Shown: piece after piece, positions 8,780 through 19,195 of the stretch
Layout: the number at the start of each line of letters is the position of its first letter
Position numbering within the stretch: the stretch's first letter is position 1
Assembly (NCBI RefSeq): GCF_041197575.1
Contig: NZ_JBDKXB010000017.1
Span: forward strand, 1-64,000
DNA from: Thioalkalicoccus limnaeus
Lineage (GTDB): Bacteria; Pseudomonadota; Gammaproteobacteria; Chromatiales; Chromatiaceae
Length of the DNA: 64,000 nt
Direction of reading: 5' to 3'
Notes under the pieces: model-generated
The model's database searches: none
What the model was told of the DNA's origin: nothing
The model's input: only the letters and a program-made list of their open reading frames with translations
Made by a program: the position numbers and the translations under genes

Positions 8780-10248
8780 AGCAACGGAACTCCGGTGATC
8801 AAGGTGGCGGCCTGATCGAGCCAGCGGGCCAGGAAATCGGGGATTGCGAGCCCCAGCCACAGGACCAGTCCCAGGTGGATCACGACCGGCAGCATGTTCG
8901 CCGGCACCCGGTGCTGGCCCTCTGGCGCCGGTCCATAGACCATCGGATGCAGGTGGCGGAAGAGGCCGGCGAATGCGATGGCCAGTCCCGTCAGCAGCAC
9001 GCCGGCGAACCAGGGCTGGGCCTGCATGGTCGCGGTCAGGAGCAGGAACTCACTGGTGAAGATGCCGAACGGCGGAAACCCAGCGATCGCCGCCACGCCG
9101 ATCAGCAGCGACCAGCCAATGGCCGGTTGGGTGCGGATCAGGCCGCGGATGTGGTCGATCGACTGGGTGCCGGCGAGATGGGTCGCATGACCGACGGTGA
9201 TGAAGATCGCTGACTTGGTCAGTGAATGGACCAGCATGTGCAGTAGGGCGCCGAAGGTCGCCAGCGGACCGCCGACGCCGAACGCGAAGGTCATCAGCCC
9301 CATGTGTTCGATCGACGAGTAGCTGAACAAGCGTTTGATATCGCGCTGGCGGTGCAGGAACAGCACGGCCACCAGGAACGACACCAGGCCGAATCCCATC
9401 AGCAGCTGGCCGGCCAGATGGGGATTGTCGGTGGCCGCCAGCGAGCCGTCGACGAGCATCTTGAGCCGGACCACCGCGTAGAGGGCGACGTTCAGCAGCA
9501 ATCCGGAGAGCACGGCCGAGACCGGGGTTGGTCCCTCGGAATGGGCGTCCGGCAACCACTGGTGCATCGGTACCAGACCCACCTTGGTGCCATAGCCGAC
9601 CAGCAGAAAGACGAACGCCAGTGCCATTACGTCCGGATGCAGACGATCGGCGACCGTTAAGAGTGCGCTCCAGGTCAGCCCGGCGGTGGGATCGGCCAGG
9701 ACGTGTTGGGCCGTGTAATAGACGAGCACGGTACCGAACAGGGCCAGCGCGATCCCAACGCCGCAGAGGATGAAGTATTTCCAGGCCGCCTCGATCGCCT
9801 CCGGCGTCCGGTAGAGGGATACCAGGAGCACGGTGGCTAGGGTCGCGCCCTCGACCGCGACCCAGAGGACGCCGAGGTTGTCGGTCGTCAAGGCGAGCAG
9901 CATCGTGAACAGGAACACCTGATACATCGCGTGGTACAGGCGCAGCCGGCCGGGTCCGACGCGGCCCTGCGCGCAGACGTGCAGCATGTACGGTCGCGAG
10001 AAGACCGCCGTGGTCAGGCCGACGAAGGTTGTCAAGACGACCAGGTAGACGTTGAAGGCGTCGACACGCAGGCCGAAGCCAATGATCTCGTCAGTGCCGG
10101 CGATCTGCCAGGCCAGGACCGCCGAAGCGCCGAACGAGACGGCGCTGGTCGCGATGTTAAGCCAGCCGGCCGCCTGCGGGGCACGGAGCAGGGCCAGTGC
10201 GACGGCCCCGGCCAACGGGGCCAGCAAGACCGTGAGAAGCGCGGTCAT
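8776..10248 (-). CDS. hyfF: Hydrogenase-4 component F-like proton-translocating subunit
   Basis: A 490-residue polytopic protein of the NuoL/M/N / Mrp antiporter family. The core Proton_antipo_M motif is clear: GYGTKVGLVPMHQWLPDAHS, with the conserved Lys, then SIEHMGL and HSLTKSAIF. The start at 10248 is an ATGA overlap with hyfE; the long open frame upstream of it is only a shadow of hyfE. In such complexes this subunit couples electron transfer to H+ or Na+ movement across the inner membrane. It is one of two antiporter-like subunits here, with HyfB. Confidence 0.87.
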   Translation of the reverse strand: MTALLTVLLAPLAGAVALALLRAPQAAGWLNIATSAVSFGASAVLAWQIAGTDEIIGFGLRVDAFNVYLVVLTTFVGLTTAVFSRPYMLHVCAQGRVGPGRLRLYHAMYQVFLFTMLLALTTDNLGVLWVAVEGATLATVLLVSLYRTPEAIEAAWKYFILCGVGIALALFGTVLVYYTAQHVLADPTAGLTWSALLTVADRLHPDVMALAFVFLLVGYGTKVGLVPMHQWLPDAHSEGPTPVSAVLSGLLLNVALYAVVRLKMLVDGSLAATDNPHLAGQLLMGFGLVSFLVAVLFLHRQRDIKRLFSYSSIEHMGLMTFAFGVGGPLATFGALLHMLVHSLTKSAIFITVGHATHLAGTQSIDHIRGLIRTQPAIGWSLLIGVAAIAGFPPFGIFTSEFLLLTATMQAQPWFAGVLLTGLAIAFAGLFRHLHPMVYGPAPEGQHRVPANMLPVVIHLGLVLWLGLAIPDFLARWLDQAATLITGVPLL

Positions 10249-10928
10249 GGGCCTTCCTCGGGCGTTTCGGTCAGCCGGTTCAGCCGATCGACGTCGAGCG
10301 AATCGATGCTGTCGCGGATCTGGAAGAAGAAGATCCCGAACAACACCATCGCGACCAGCACGTCGAAGGCGACGCCGAGCTCGACGATCAGCGGCATGCC
10401 GCCGGTCGCCGAGACGGCGGCGAGAAACAGGCCGTTCTCGATCGACATGAATCCCAGAACCTGGGCGACGGCCTGCTGGCGGAGGACCATCATCAGGAGG
10501 CCGATCAACACCACGGCGAGGCTGATCGCGACCAGGTTGCGCGTGAAGGTCAGATCCTGCTCGACCATCGGCAGCACGAGCCAATAGCTGAAGATCACGA
10601 GCGCCACGGCGGCCATGATCGCGAGCGCCGGTCGCCGCAGCGACTCGGTCTCGCGCTCGATTCGCAGTCGGCGCGTCAGCCGGTGCAGCATCCAGGGGAT
10701 CAGCAGCGCCTTCAGTACCAGCGTCAGCAGGGCCGAGAAATACAGGTGCGATGACTGTTCGGCCAAGGCCACGACCAGGGTCACGGCGGCGACCAGACCC
10801 CCCTGCCACGCGAAGGCATGGATCGCCGAAACCAGGCGGGCCTGGGCCAGCAATACGAACGACGAAAAGAGCACGAAGGCCGCAAGCAGCAGCAGCCATT
10901 GCTGAAGGATCGGAACTTGCGCCAGCAT
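10245..10928 (-). CDS. hyfE: Hydrogenase-4 component E-like membrane subunit
   Basis: A 227-residue membrane protein of the HyfE family, whose C-terminal half resembles NuoK. Hydrophobic segments span most of the chain. The segment VLGFMSIENGLFLAAV near residue 170 carries the Glu typical of NuoK/HyfE proton paths. A short hydrophilic tail ends at NRLTETPEEGP. The start overlaps the hyfC stop as TGATG, and the end overlaps hyfF as ATGA. Membrane-arm subunit between HyfC and HyfF. Confidence 0.85.
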   Translation of the reverse strand: MLAQVPILQQWLLLLAAFVLFSSFVLLAQARLVSAIHAFAWQGGLVAAVTLVVALAEQSSHLYFSALLTLVLKALLIPWMLHRLTRRLRIERETESLRRPALAIMAAVALVIFSYWLVLPMVEQDLTFTRNLVAISLAVVLIGLLMMVLRQQAVAQVLGFMSIENGLFLAAVSATGGMPLIVELGVAFDVLVAMVLFGIFFFQIRDSIDSLDVDRLNRLTETPEEGP

Positions 10929-11893
10929 CAGGTCCCCACCTCCAGGATCACGTGGATCAGCAAGCCGAGGAGCGCGAGCAGCAACGCCAGGTTCAGGTAG
11001 TCGGGCACGCGAAAGAGCCGCATCTTGGCCAGCACCGTCTCGGCGATGGCCAATGCGGCGCCGAGCAGGGCCAGCTTAACGACGATCGCGACCAGGCCGA
11101 GCGTTAGGCCGGTCACCGACAGATCGGTGGCGATACCCCAGGGGACGAAAAGGTTGGCGATCAGCGCACCATAGAGGAGCAGCTTGATCTGCGCCGCCCA
11201 CTCCATCAGCGCGAGGTGGCGGCCCGAGTACTCGAGAATCATCGCCTCGTGGACCATCGTCAGCTCGAGATGCGTAGACGGATTGTCGACCGGGATTCGC
11301 CCGGTCTCGGCGATCGCCAACAGTAACAATCCGCCCAGCGCGAACAGGAACGATGGCCGCACGATGATGTCGGCCGCAAGTTGGTAGTCGATGACGCTGG
11401 CCAGGTTCGTGCTGTGCGCGGTCATCGCCAACGTGAAGATCGCCACCAGCAATGCCGGCTCCGCCAAGGCCGCGATCAGCATCTCGCGTGACGCCCCCTG
11501 GCCCCCGAACGCGGTCCCGACGTCCATGCCGGCCAACGCCAGGAAGACGCGGGCGAGCGCCAGGAGTCCGACCAGCACGATCATGTCCGCGATCGCGGCC
11601 GTCGGAAGGTTCACGACGACCAGTGGCACGATGGCCGCGGCCAGCCAGGTCGCGGCGAACACGAGATAGGGCGCGAGTCGGAAGAGCGGCGATGCGGTGT
11701 GCGCGACCCGCGCTTCCTTCGCGAACAGCTTGTAGAGGTCGCGATAGGCTTGCCATACCGAGGGACCGCGGCGGTTCTGCAGGCGTGCCTTGATCAGGCG
11801 GACCCAGCCGACGAGCCAGGGTGCCAGCGCGGCGCACAGGAACCCCTGCGCGATGACCAATGCCCAGGGCCAGGGTGTCACGAGATCAGCCAT
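10928..11893 (-). CDS. hyfC: Hydrogenase-4 component C-like (NuoH family) subunit
   Basis: A 321-residue NuoH/HyfC-type membrane subunit, which in complex I and group 4 hydrogenases links the peripheral arm to the ion-pumping arm. Diagnostic stretches are RLQNRRGPSVWQAYRDLYKL near residue 38 and AETGRIPVDNPSTHLELTMV in the second half, a very conserved quinone/coupling-site loop. The ATG at 11893 overlaps the end of hyfB by 16 bp. Intact acidic and arginine residues suggest that the coupling machinery is functional even though the Ni site is missing. Confidence 0.87.
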   Translation of the reverse strand: MADLVTPWPWALVIAQGFLCAALAPWLVGWVRLIKARLQNRRGPSVWQAYRDLYKLFAKEARVAHTASPLFRLAPYLVFAATWLAAAIVPLVVVNLPTAAIADMIVLVGLLALARVFLALAGMDVGTAFGGQGASREMLIAALAEPALLVAIFTLAMTAHSTNLASVIDYQLAADIIVRPSFLFALGGLLLLAIAETGRIPVDNPSTHLELTMVHEAMILEYSGRHLALMEWAAQIKLLLYGALIANLFVPWGIATDLSVTGLTLGLVAIVVKLALLGAALAIAETVLAKMRLFRVPDYLNLALLLALLGLLIHVILEVGT

Positions 11894-13884
11894 AAGAGCA
11901 CCAACAGGGTCGCCAGGGTCCAGCCGAGGTAGGCGCGCACATGGCCAGATTGCAAGTGGCTGACGCGGCGCGCTGCCGCCTCGACGGACCGCGCGATGGG
12001 CCGATATAGGAGATCCCAGGTCCGGTCGACCGCTTGCAGCCGGTAGCGCAACCGGCCGTCCTCCTGCTGCTCGACGGACTCGTCGATCCGAAACAGCGGG
12101 GCGAAGACGCGGCGCAGCGGGTGAGCGAAGGCTGTCGCGCTGTACTGCATGCGCGGCGACGGCGGCGCCAGACCGCAATCCCAGGCGTCGCAACGGCGGA
12201 TTCGTCCGACCGATCCCCATTGCAAGCCCCAGAACACCAGTGTCACCAGAAGGACGAGGACCAGTAACACCAGTGGCGCGCTATAACTCGCGGTCTCGGC
12301 CGAGACCGGCGTGAACCATAGCCAGCCCCGATCTGTCATCGGCGGCAACCCTTGTCCAAGCAATTGAATCGCGATCGGCTCGATCAACCCGATGACCAGC
12401 GTCGGCAGGACGCCGAGCGCGAGACATGTGAAGGCCAGCAGGCCGAGCGCGAGGCGCATCGTCACCGGTTCGGGGCGAGCGCGCCGGACGTGGCGGCTCC
12501 GCGCCTGACCGAGAAAGGCGATCCCGAAGGCCTTCACGAAGCAGGCCGCGACCAGCGCCGCCGTCAGGGCGAGCACGGCGGCGGCGATCGGGATCAGCGT
12601 GCGCAGGACCCCGCTCTCCAATTGCCAGGCCTGAAGCGCCACCTGAAAGGTCAGCCATTCCGAGACGAAGCCGTTGAACGGCGGCAACGCCGCGATCGAG
12701 AGGCTGCCGACCAAGAAAAACCAGCCCGTCCAGGGCATGCGTCGCAGCAGCCCGCCCATCTGTTCCAGATCGCGCTCGTGCGTGCTGTGTAGGATCGCTC
12801 CGGCACCGAGGAACAGCAGGCCCTTGAATACCGCATGATTGAGCGTGTGATAGAGGGCGGCAATCAACGCCAGGGTGCCGGGCAACGAGTGACCCCCGGC
12901 ATAAAAGAGCAATGACAGGCCGAGCGCGACGAAGATGACGCCGAGATTCTCGACCGAGGAGTAGGCGAGCAGGCGCTTCAGATCGGTCTGCACCAGCGCG
13001 TAGAGGATACCCACCAAGGCCGACAGGCTGCCGAGGATCAGCACCACGACACCCCATTGCCACTGCAAGTCGCCGACCAGATCGAAGACGACGCGAATGA
13101 AGCCGTAGACCGCGACCTTGAGCATCACCGCCGACATCAACGCCGAGATATGCGACGGTGCCGCCGGGTGCGCCTCCGGCAACCAGGCATGCAGCGGCAC
13201 CAGGCCGGCCTTTAGGCCAAAACCGAGCAGGGCAAGCGTGAAGGCCAGGCTGGCCCAGAGCGGGGTCAGTTCCGCGACGCGCAGGCTCCCGAAATCAAAA
13301 GCGCCACCGAAGGCCGCCAGCACGCCAAAACCCAACAAGATCGTCAGGCCACTCAGATGCGCCATCAGCAGATACAGGAAGGCCGCGCGCCGGTTGGCGG
13401 CCTGGTCATGCTGGAAGGCGACCAGGAAATACGAGGAGAGCGACATCAGTTCCCAGGACACCAGGAACAGGAAGGCATCGGCGGCCAGGACCACCAATAA
13501 CATGCCAGTGAGGAACAGGCCGGTGAAGCCGCCCAACACCGCAACCGAATCGCGCCCATGTTCGAGGCTGCGCGCGTAACCGACGCCATAGCAGCCGACC
13601 GCGACCGTGACGATGCCGATCACGACCAGGAAGAAGCCGGCCAACGGGTCGATCGCGATGTGCCAGGGCAGCCAGGGCAGTCCTAGCGGCAGTTGTGTCG
13701 TGGCCGTCCCCGCTACGATCAGCGCGCCGAGCCCGGCCGCCAGGGCGGCGAGGCCAGCGACCCCGAGCAATGGCATCGCCAGGAGGCGCAGCAGCGCCGG
13801 TCGCCAACTGGCGGCCAACGCGACGGCCGCCGAACCGAGCGCGCAGAAGATGGCGCTCATCGCGAGCGCGAGGGCCGTAGACAT
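11878..13884 (-). CDS. hyfB: Hydrogenase-4 component B-like proton-translocating subunit
   Basis: First gene of the operon; about 668 residues with more than a dozen hydrophobic segments. The antiporter motif reads GLKAGLVPLHAWLPEAHPAA, followed by YSSVENLGVIF and NHAVFKGLLFL. A hydrophilic stretch near 570-640 precedes a last membrane helix, the layout of HyfB. I take the ATG at 13884, which is followed by a hydrophobic helix; GGAGG lies 13-14 nt upstream, so the start is uncertain and the in-frame ATG at 13911 is an alternative. No HyfA or HyfH ferredoxin-like gene and no hydrogenase maturation gene accompany the operon. Confidence 0.85.
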   Translation of the reverse strand: MSTALALAMSAIFCALGSAAVALAASWRPALLRLLAMPLLGVAGLAALAAGLGALIVAGTATTQLPLGLPWLPWHIAIDPLAGFFLVVIGIVTVAVGCYGVGYARSLEHGRDSVAVLGGFTGLFLTGMLLVVLAADAFLFLVSWELMSLSSYFLVAFQHDQAANRRAAFLYLLMAHLSGLTILLGFGVLAAFGGAFDFGSLRVAELTPLWASLAFTLALLGFGLKAGLVPLHAWLPEAHPAAPSHISALMSAVMLKVAVYGFIRVVFDLVGDLQWQWGVVVLILGSLSALVGILYALVQTDLKRLLAYSSVENLGVIFVALGLSLLFYAGGHSLPGTLALIAALYHTLNHAVFKGLLFLGAGAILHSTHERDLEQMGGLLRRMPWTGWFFLVGSLSIAALPPFNGFVSEWLTFQVALQAWQLESGVLRTLIPIAAAVLALTAALVAACFVKAFGIAFLGQARSRHVRRARPEPVTMRLALGLLAFTCLALGVLPTLVIGLIEPIAIQLLGQGLPPMTDRGWLWFTPVSAETASYSAPLVLLVLVLLVTLVFWGLQWGSVGRIRRCDAWDCGLAPPSPRMQYSATAFAHPLRRVFAPLFRIDESVEQQEDGRLRYRLQAVDRTWDLLYRPIARSVEAAARRVSHLQSGHVRAYLGWTLATLLVLLWLIS

Positions 13885-14002
13885 GGTCACGAGTCGGCCC
13901 TCCGCCGCCATCGGTGCGGCCACGATGGGTGGTGCGCCCCGATCGGTATCGCCGGGTCGCGAGCAACGGCCAAGGTCTCGATCCTCGTCGTGGCGGCGGT
14001 CC

Positions 14003-14257
14003 TCAGATGCCCGGTGTCTTCAGTCGCACGCCGCGCCCGCCGCCATGGCTCGTTGCTCCATCGCCGATCAGTTCGACCCCTGCCTTCTCGAGGGCCGCGA
14101 CGACCTTGACCAGCGACTCCACCTGGCCGCGGACCTGACCGTCACTGGCCTCCATCCGTTGGATGGTTGGCAAGGACAGACCCGCAAGCTCGGCGAGCTG
14201 CCGCTGGTCCATCGCCAGCAGCGCCCGTGCCGCGCGCATTTGGACTGCGTTGATCAT
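14003..14257 (-). CDS. Small XRE-type HTH regulator
   Basis: An 84-residue DNA-binding protein. The helix-turn-helix spans about residues 9-45 (RAARALLAMDQRQLAELAGL, then SLPTIQRMEAS), followed by a short helix and a Gly/Arg-rich tail. I use the ATG at 14257, giving the family N-terminus MINAVQMRAARALL; a TTG start at 14278 is possible. It lies 118 bp upstream of hyfB on the same strand, so it may be a local regulator of the hyf-like operon, but this is only positional. No partner toxin gene is adjacent. Confidence 0.75.
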   Translation of the reverse strand: MINAVQMRAARALLAMDQRQLAELAGLSLPTIQRMEASDGQVRGQVESLVKVVAALEKAGVELIGDGATSHGGGRGVRLKTPGI

Positions 14258-14473
14258 GTCTGGGGCGTCAGTTGTCAAGTGTGAGGCTTTAATTTAGCCG
14301 ATTGGTACGCCAGTGAGCAAGGTGCGCCAAGGACCCGCGAAAGGGGTACAGCGAACCGTCAAAAAGGTAGCCGGGCCGATTGCGCGCGAAGCGCAGCGCC
14401 GTTGGAAGAGGGTGAGCATGGCTTCGGCGGCCGATATAATTGCGGCTATCGTTCAAATGAGGAATCGGTATCC

Positions 14474-15853
<1,380 letters not shown>

Positions 15854-16011
15854 CGGCGTGATGGCCCGAATCTGGCCGCTGCGGAACTGGCTCGGCCTCG
15901 ATTGCCGCTCGACCGGCGAGCGCGCGCCTGGTTTCTCGGCCGACGACGATGTTGGGGCGGTCGTCATGGCGCCTTGCCGGATGACGGGTGAGGCGTCGGC
16001 CGAGGGCCGCT

Positions 16012-16446
16012 TCAGACCAGTGGCTTCCCGGATCGAATGGCGCGTTCCGGCAGGTGCCGGGGATCGAGAAGGATGGCCAGCGATTCCGCGTCGTGCGCCC
16101 TGAGCCACGCGAGTGCGCGCACGCACCGGATGCGACATCGTGTCGCGACCAACGGTGGGAGCGGGTATAGCGCCGCCGCTGGCGCATGTTGGTGTCGGAC
16201 CGGCTCATCGATCGCGAGCCAACGCTCGCGATGACCCTGTCGGACACACAGCCGGCGGGCTTGGCTGGGCGGGGCAATGGGTGACGCTGGCGCCAAATCG
16301 AGCAGCTCGGCGAGCGCTATCGCGGGTGGCGCGGTGCGTGCGTCGCGCAGCGCGACCACCAGGGATGCCTCGACGGCGCAGGTCAGGCCTCCGGCGTGAA
16401 AGAGAACCAGGTCCAGTCCCGCGCTGGTTGTCGGCGAGAGGGTCAC
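16012..16446 (-). CDS. Degenerate CheW-like protein
   Basis: The last gene of the chemosensory operon encodes 144 residues that I read as a shortened, diverged CheW fold: an opening strand LVLFHAGGLTCAVEASLVV resembles the CheW N-terminal strand, and the rest is weakly conserved. It starts at a GTG that overlaps the upstream cheW stop as GTGA, which supports real translation. A CheW domain is usually about 140-150 aa, so the length fits. It may be a second coupling or scaffold protein (as WspD is beside WspB), or a decaying copy. Family assignment is moderate. Confidence 0.55.
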   Translation of the reverse strand: MTLSPTTSAGLDLVLFHAGGLTCAVEASLVVALRDARTAPPAIALAELLDLAPASPIAPPSQARRLCVRQGHRERWLAIDEPVRHQHAPAAALYPLPPLVATRCRIRCVRALAWLRAHDAESLAILLDPRHLPERAIRSGKPLV

Positions 16447-16982
16447 GATGGGTCTCTGAGATAGTCGGTAAAGAGCCGATCGAGATCGAGCAGGATCACC
16501 GGTTGGTCGCGATAGTGGAAGACCCCGGTGGCCAGCCGCCGCAGCGACTCGGCAAGCGTCGTCGGCGGTGGTTGGATGCCTGTCGACGCGAGCTCGAGCA
16601 CGTCGAGCACGCGATCGACATGCAGCCCGCTGCGCAGGCCGGCGCCCTGCCCGAGCAGAATCGCGGTCTTGCGGTCTGGTTCGGCGTGGCCCCTGTCCAG
16701 CAGGTCACCGAGACGGACCACCGAGACGATCTCCCCGCGCAGATGGAGGACACCCTCGAGCGAGGGTGGACAGCCCGGTATCGGGTAAATGCGGGCCCAA
16801 GGCAGGATCTCGAGGATGCTGGTTCCGGGGAAGGCAAAGAGGCTATCGCCCACCGCGAACAGGACCAGCTGCGTCGTCGGTGTCTCGACGTCGACGATAG
16901 CGGCATCGGCATCGGCATCCAACTCGGTTCGGTGGCGTCGGGCGAGGATCTCAGCGAGCTGGTCGGTGTCGGTCTGCGTCAT
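16443..16982 (-). CDS. cheW: CheW-type coupling protein
   Basis: A 179-residue adaptor linking the chemoreceptor to CheA. After an acidic N-terminal tail, the CheW domain begins near residue 35 (TTQLVLFAVGDSLFAFPGTS) and contains the typical YPIPGCPPSLEGVLHLRGEI block and a C-terminal PVILLDLDRLF strand. It overlaps the upstream diguanylate cyclase stop as ATGA and the next gene as GTGA, so translation is coupled. The Asp/Ala run near residues 22-28 is encoded by a short GCATCG repeat. Confidence 0.85.
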   Translation of the reverse strand: MTQTDTDQLAEILARRHRTELDADADAAIVDVETPTTQLVLFAVGDSLFAFPGTSILEILPWARIYPIPGCPPSLEGVLHLRGEIVSVVRLGDLLDRGHAEPDRKTAILLGQGAGLRSGLHVDRVLDVLELASTGIQPPPTTLAESLRRLATGVFHYRDQPVILLDLDRLFTDYLRDPS

Positions 16983-18718
16983 GGGATATTGGGCGCCTCG
17001 GTCTCTCGGAGGACAGCGGCATCAGGGATCGGTCCGGCCTCGGCCCGAGCCAGCACGACCCGATTCCGACCACCATCTTTGGCCCGGTAGAGGGCCTGGT
17101 CGGCCGCCTCCGTCAGGGCCTCGGCCGTTGCGAAAGCCGGAAAGCCGGCGAGACCCGCGCTGAAGGTGCAGCTGAACTCGCGATCGTCCGATGTGAAGAC
17201 GACCTCGGCGAAGCCTGCACGCAGGGTTTCGATGATGCGATGAGCCTCGTCGATGGCGGCATCGGCGAGGATGACGGCGAATTCCTCGCCGCCGTAGCGT
17301 CCGACGAGGTCGTTGTTGCGCAATCGCAGCTTCAGGGTTCGACTCAAAGCCATCAGCACCTGGTCTCCGGTCGCATGGCCGTAGGTGTCATTGACCTGTT
17401 TGAAGCGATCGATGTCGATCATGGCGAAACACAGCGGACGGTCGACGCGTTTCGCGGAGGCCACCGCGACTTCGAGAAACTGCAGGATGGTGTTGTGGTT
17501 GAACAGGCCGGTGAGGCTGTCGCGGACCATCAGCGCATGCAGCATGCGCATCCGCTCCGCCCGCAGGCGGACCTCGGTCACCAGGCGTTCGGCGGCGATG
17601 GGCTTGGTCAGGAAGCCATCGACTCCGACCTCCATGGCCTCGAACTGTCGGTCCATGTTCGTCTCCGACGAGACGTAGATGATCGGCAGGCTCGTATAAT
17701 CCGGGATCTGGCGCAGTACCCTGGCCAGCTCGGGGCCCGAGCAGTCGGGCATGTAGAGATCCATCAGGACCAGATCGGCACTGAAGGTACCGAGCAGGCC
17801 GAGCACCTGGTCCGGCGCCGTCGCGACGCGGATGACCATCCCCGCGCTCTCGAGCACCATCGCATGGTATTCAGCGAGGTCGCGGTCGTCGTCGACGATC
17901 AGGACGTGAAACGGCTCGGTTGGTGTGCGATCGGTGATCAGATCCAGGATCTCGACGATCTCGACGGTCTTGATCGGTTTTGGGCAATACGCCGCCCCGG
18001 CGGCCCGCACCGCGCGCAGGCGTGCCGCGAAATCATCGCGGTTGGAGATGAAGACGCAGGGTGCCGCGAGCCCGGCGTCTTCACGCAACAGGTCCAGGGC
18101 CTCCGGGCCGGCGAACGGACCTTCCGGAAAGGTGACGTCCATGATGACGGCGGCCGGGGTTTGCGCCCGGATGGCCTCATGCAGCGCCGCCAGGGTCGGG
18201 AAGGGGCGTACCTGGTAGCCGAAGCAGGCCAGCTGTTGCGCCAGCTGCTGGATGAGATCCGGGTCGTCGTCGCAGAGGTAGATCAAACGTTCCCGACGAT
18301 CGCCACCCCGGTCGGCGCCGGGTCGGCGGGCGGGGAGCGCGAAGCTCGGGCGATGTGGCGTATCGCTGGCGTCGGCGGGATCGAGATCCAACCGCGCGAG
18401 CGTATCGACCTGCTCGTGCAACCTCGTCAACAACGCCTCGGTCACCGCGAGGCGCCCGTCGAGGACCTGCGCCAGGGCCTGTTCGGCCGCCTTCGCCGGG
18501 GCCTCGATGCTGGTGAATCCAAACGAGGCCCCGGAGCCTTTGAGCGTGTGGAAGAGGCGGTGCAGTGTCTGCAAGGCGTCCCGATCTTCGGTCCCTGGCC
18601 CCAGCGTCGCGAGCAGCGCCCGAGCCTGGTGCAGCCGATCGGGTAGCTGGCTCAGAAAGGAACCGCGTAGGCGAGACTTGATCTGATCGAGCGATTCGGT
18701 GTCGCGGGCGGGTGTCAT
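16979..18718 (-). CDS. Hpt-REC-REC-GGDEF diguanylate cyclase
   Basis: A 579-residue output protein. An N-terminal Hpt domain has HTLKGSG with phospho-acceptor His57. A receiver domain lies at about 145-260 (acceptor Asp in VIMDVTFPEG), a second at about 272-390 (LMDLYMPD), and a GGDEF domain at about 400-565 with intact catalytic GGEEF. It would make cyclic di-GMP when the receivers are phosphorylated. Position downstream of CheA, CheB and CheR makes it the natural output of this chemosensory pathway, comparable to WspR, but with an extra Hpt and an extra receiver that could extend the phosphorelay. That relay is inference; the domains are clear. Confidence 0.9.
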   Translation of the reverse strand: MTPARDTESLDQIKSRLRGSFLSQLPDRLHQARALLATLGPGTEDRDALQTLHRLFHTLKGSGASFGFTSIEAPAKAAEQALAQVLDGRLAVTEALLTRLHEQVDTLARLDLDPADASDTPHRPSFALPARRPGADRGGDRRERLIYLCDDDPDLIQQLAQQLACFGYQVRPFPTLAALHEAIRAQTPAAVIMDVTFPEGPFAGPEALDLLREDAGLAAPCVFISNRDDFAARLRAVRAAGAAYCPKPIKTVEIVEILDLITDRTPTEPFHVLIVDDDRDLAEYHAMVLESAGMVIRVATAPDQVLGLLGTFSADLVLMDLYMPDCSGPELARVLRQIPDYTSLPIIYVSSETNMDRQFEAMEVGVDGFLTKPIAAERLVTEVRLRAERMRMLHALMVRDSLTGLFNHNTILQFLEVAVASAKRVDRPLCFAMIDIDRFKQVNDTYGHATGDQVLMALSRTLKLRLRNNDLVGRYGGEEFAVILADAAIDEAHRIIETLRAGFAEVVFTSDDREFSCTFSAGLAGFPAFATAEALTEAADQALYRAKDGGRNRVVLARAEAGPIPDAAVLRETEAPNIP

Positions 18719-18793
18719 CGGTAGCCCTGGTTGTATCGGAAGGTGCGGGTCGCTGACGAATCCAGGCGGCGGGTGACCGCGCGCCGGTCCCGG

Positions 18794-19171
18794 TCAGCGC
18801 TGCACGGTCGAGCCTGAGGTGGCATCGAGTTCAGCGACGAGTCGCGGCAGGCTGGTCTCCAGCGATCCATCCTTCATCAAGCAGCCGCCCAGATCGGTCG
18901 TCTTCGCGGACAGTGTGGCCGGGTCGTCCCCGGTCAGCAGCACGAATGGCACCCCGATGCCGCGGTCACGCATCTCGCCGAGCAGTTCCAGGCCATTGAG
19001 CAACGGCATGTTCATGTCCGATACGACGAGGTCGAATCCTTCGGCTGCGGCCAGCATCTCCAAGGCCTCGAGCACGTTCTCCGCGCGCCGGCAGCGATGC
19101 TCGGACGCCTCGAGGATCGCAACGGCCATCTCGCCGGCGAGGGGGTCGTCGTCTACCACCAGGATACGCAT
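18794..19171 (-). CDS. Single-domain response regulator (CheY-like)
   Basis: A 125-residue stand-alone receiver. The acidic pocket DDD is at residues 7-9, the acceptor is Asp52 in VVSDMNMPLLNGLELL, and the Thr of VLLTGDDP is the switch residue. The usual Lys of the last strand appears as CLMKDG. It lies 24 nt downstream of the CheA hybrid and would be phosphorylated by it. It may carry phosphate to the Hpt of the next protein or act as a phosphate sink; no flagellar gene is nearby to make it a motor regulator. Confidence 0.9.
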   Translation of the reverse strand: MRILVVDDDPLAGEMAVAILEASEHRCRRAENVLEALEMLAAAEGFDLVVSDMNMPLLNGLELLGEMRDRGIGVPFVLLTGDDPATLSAKTTDLGGCLMKDGSLETSLPRLVAELDATSGSTVQR

Positions 19172-19195
19172 GAGCTCACCAAGGTATCAATTGCT

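Noticed and set aside
6633..13884. Functional [NiFe] hydrogenase or formate hydrogenlyase
   Set aside because: Both Ni-binding cysteine pairs are absent from the large subunit and no maturation or formate dehydrogenase genes are present.
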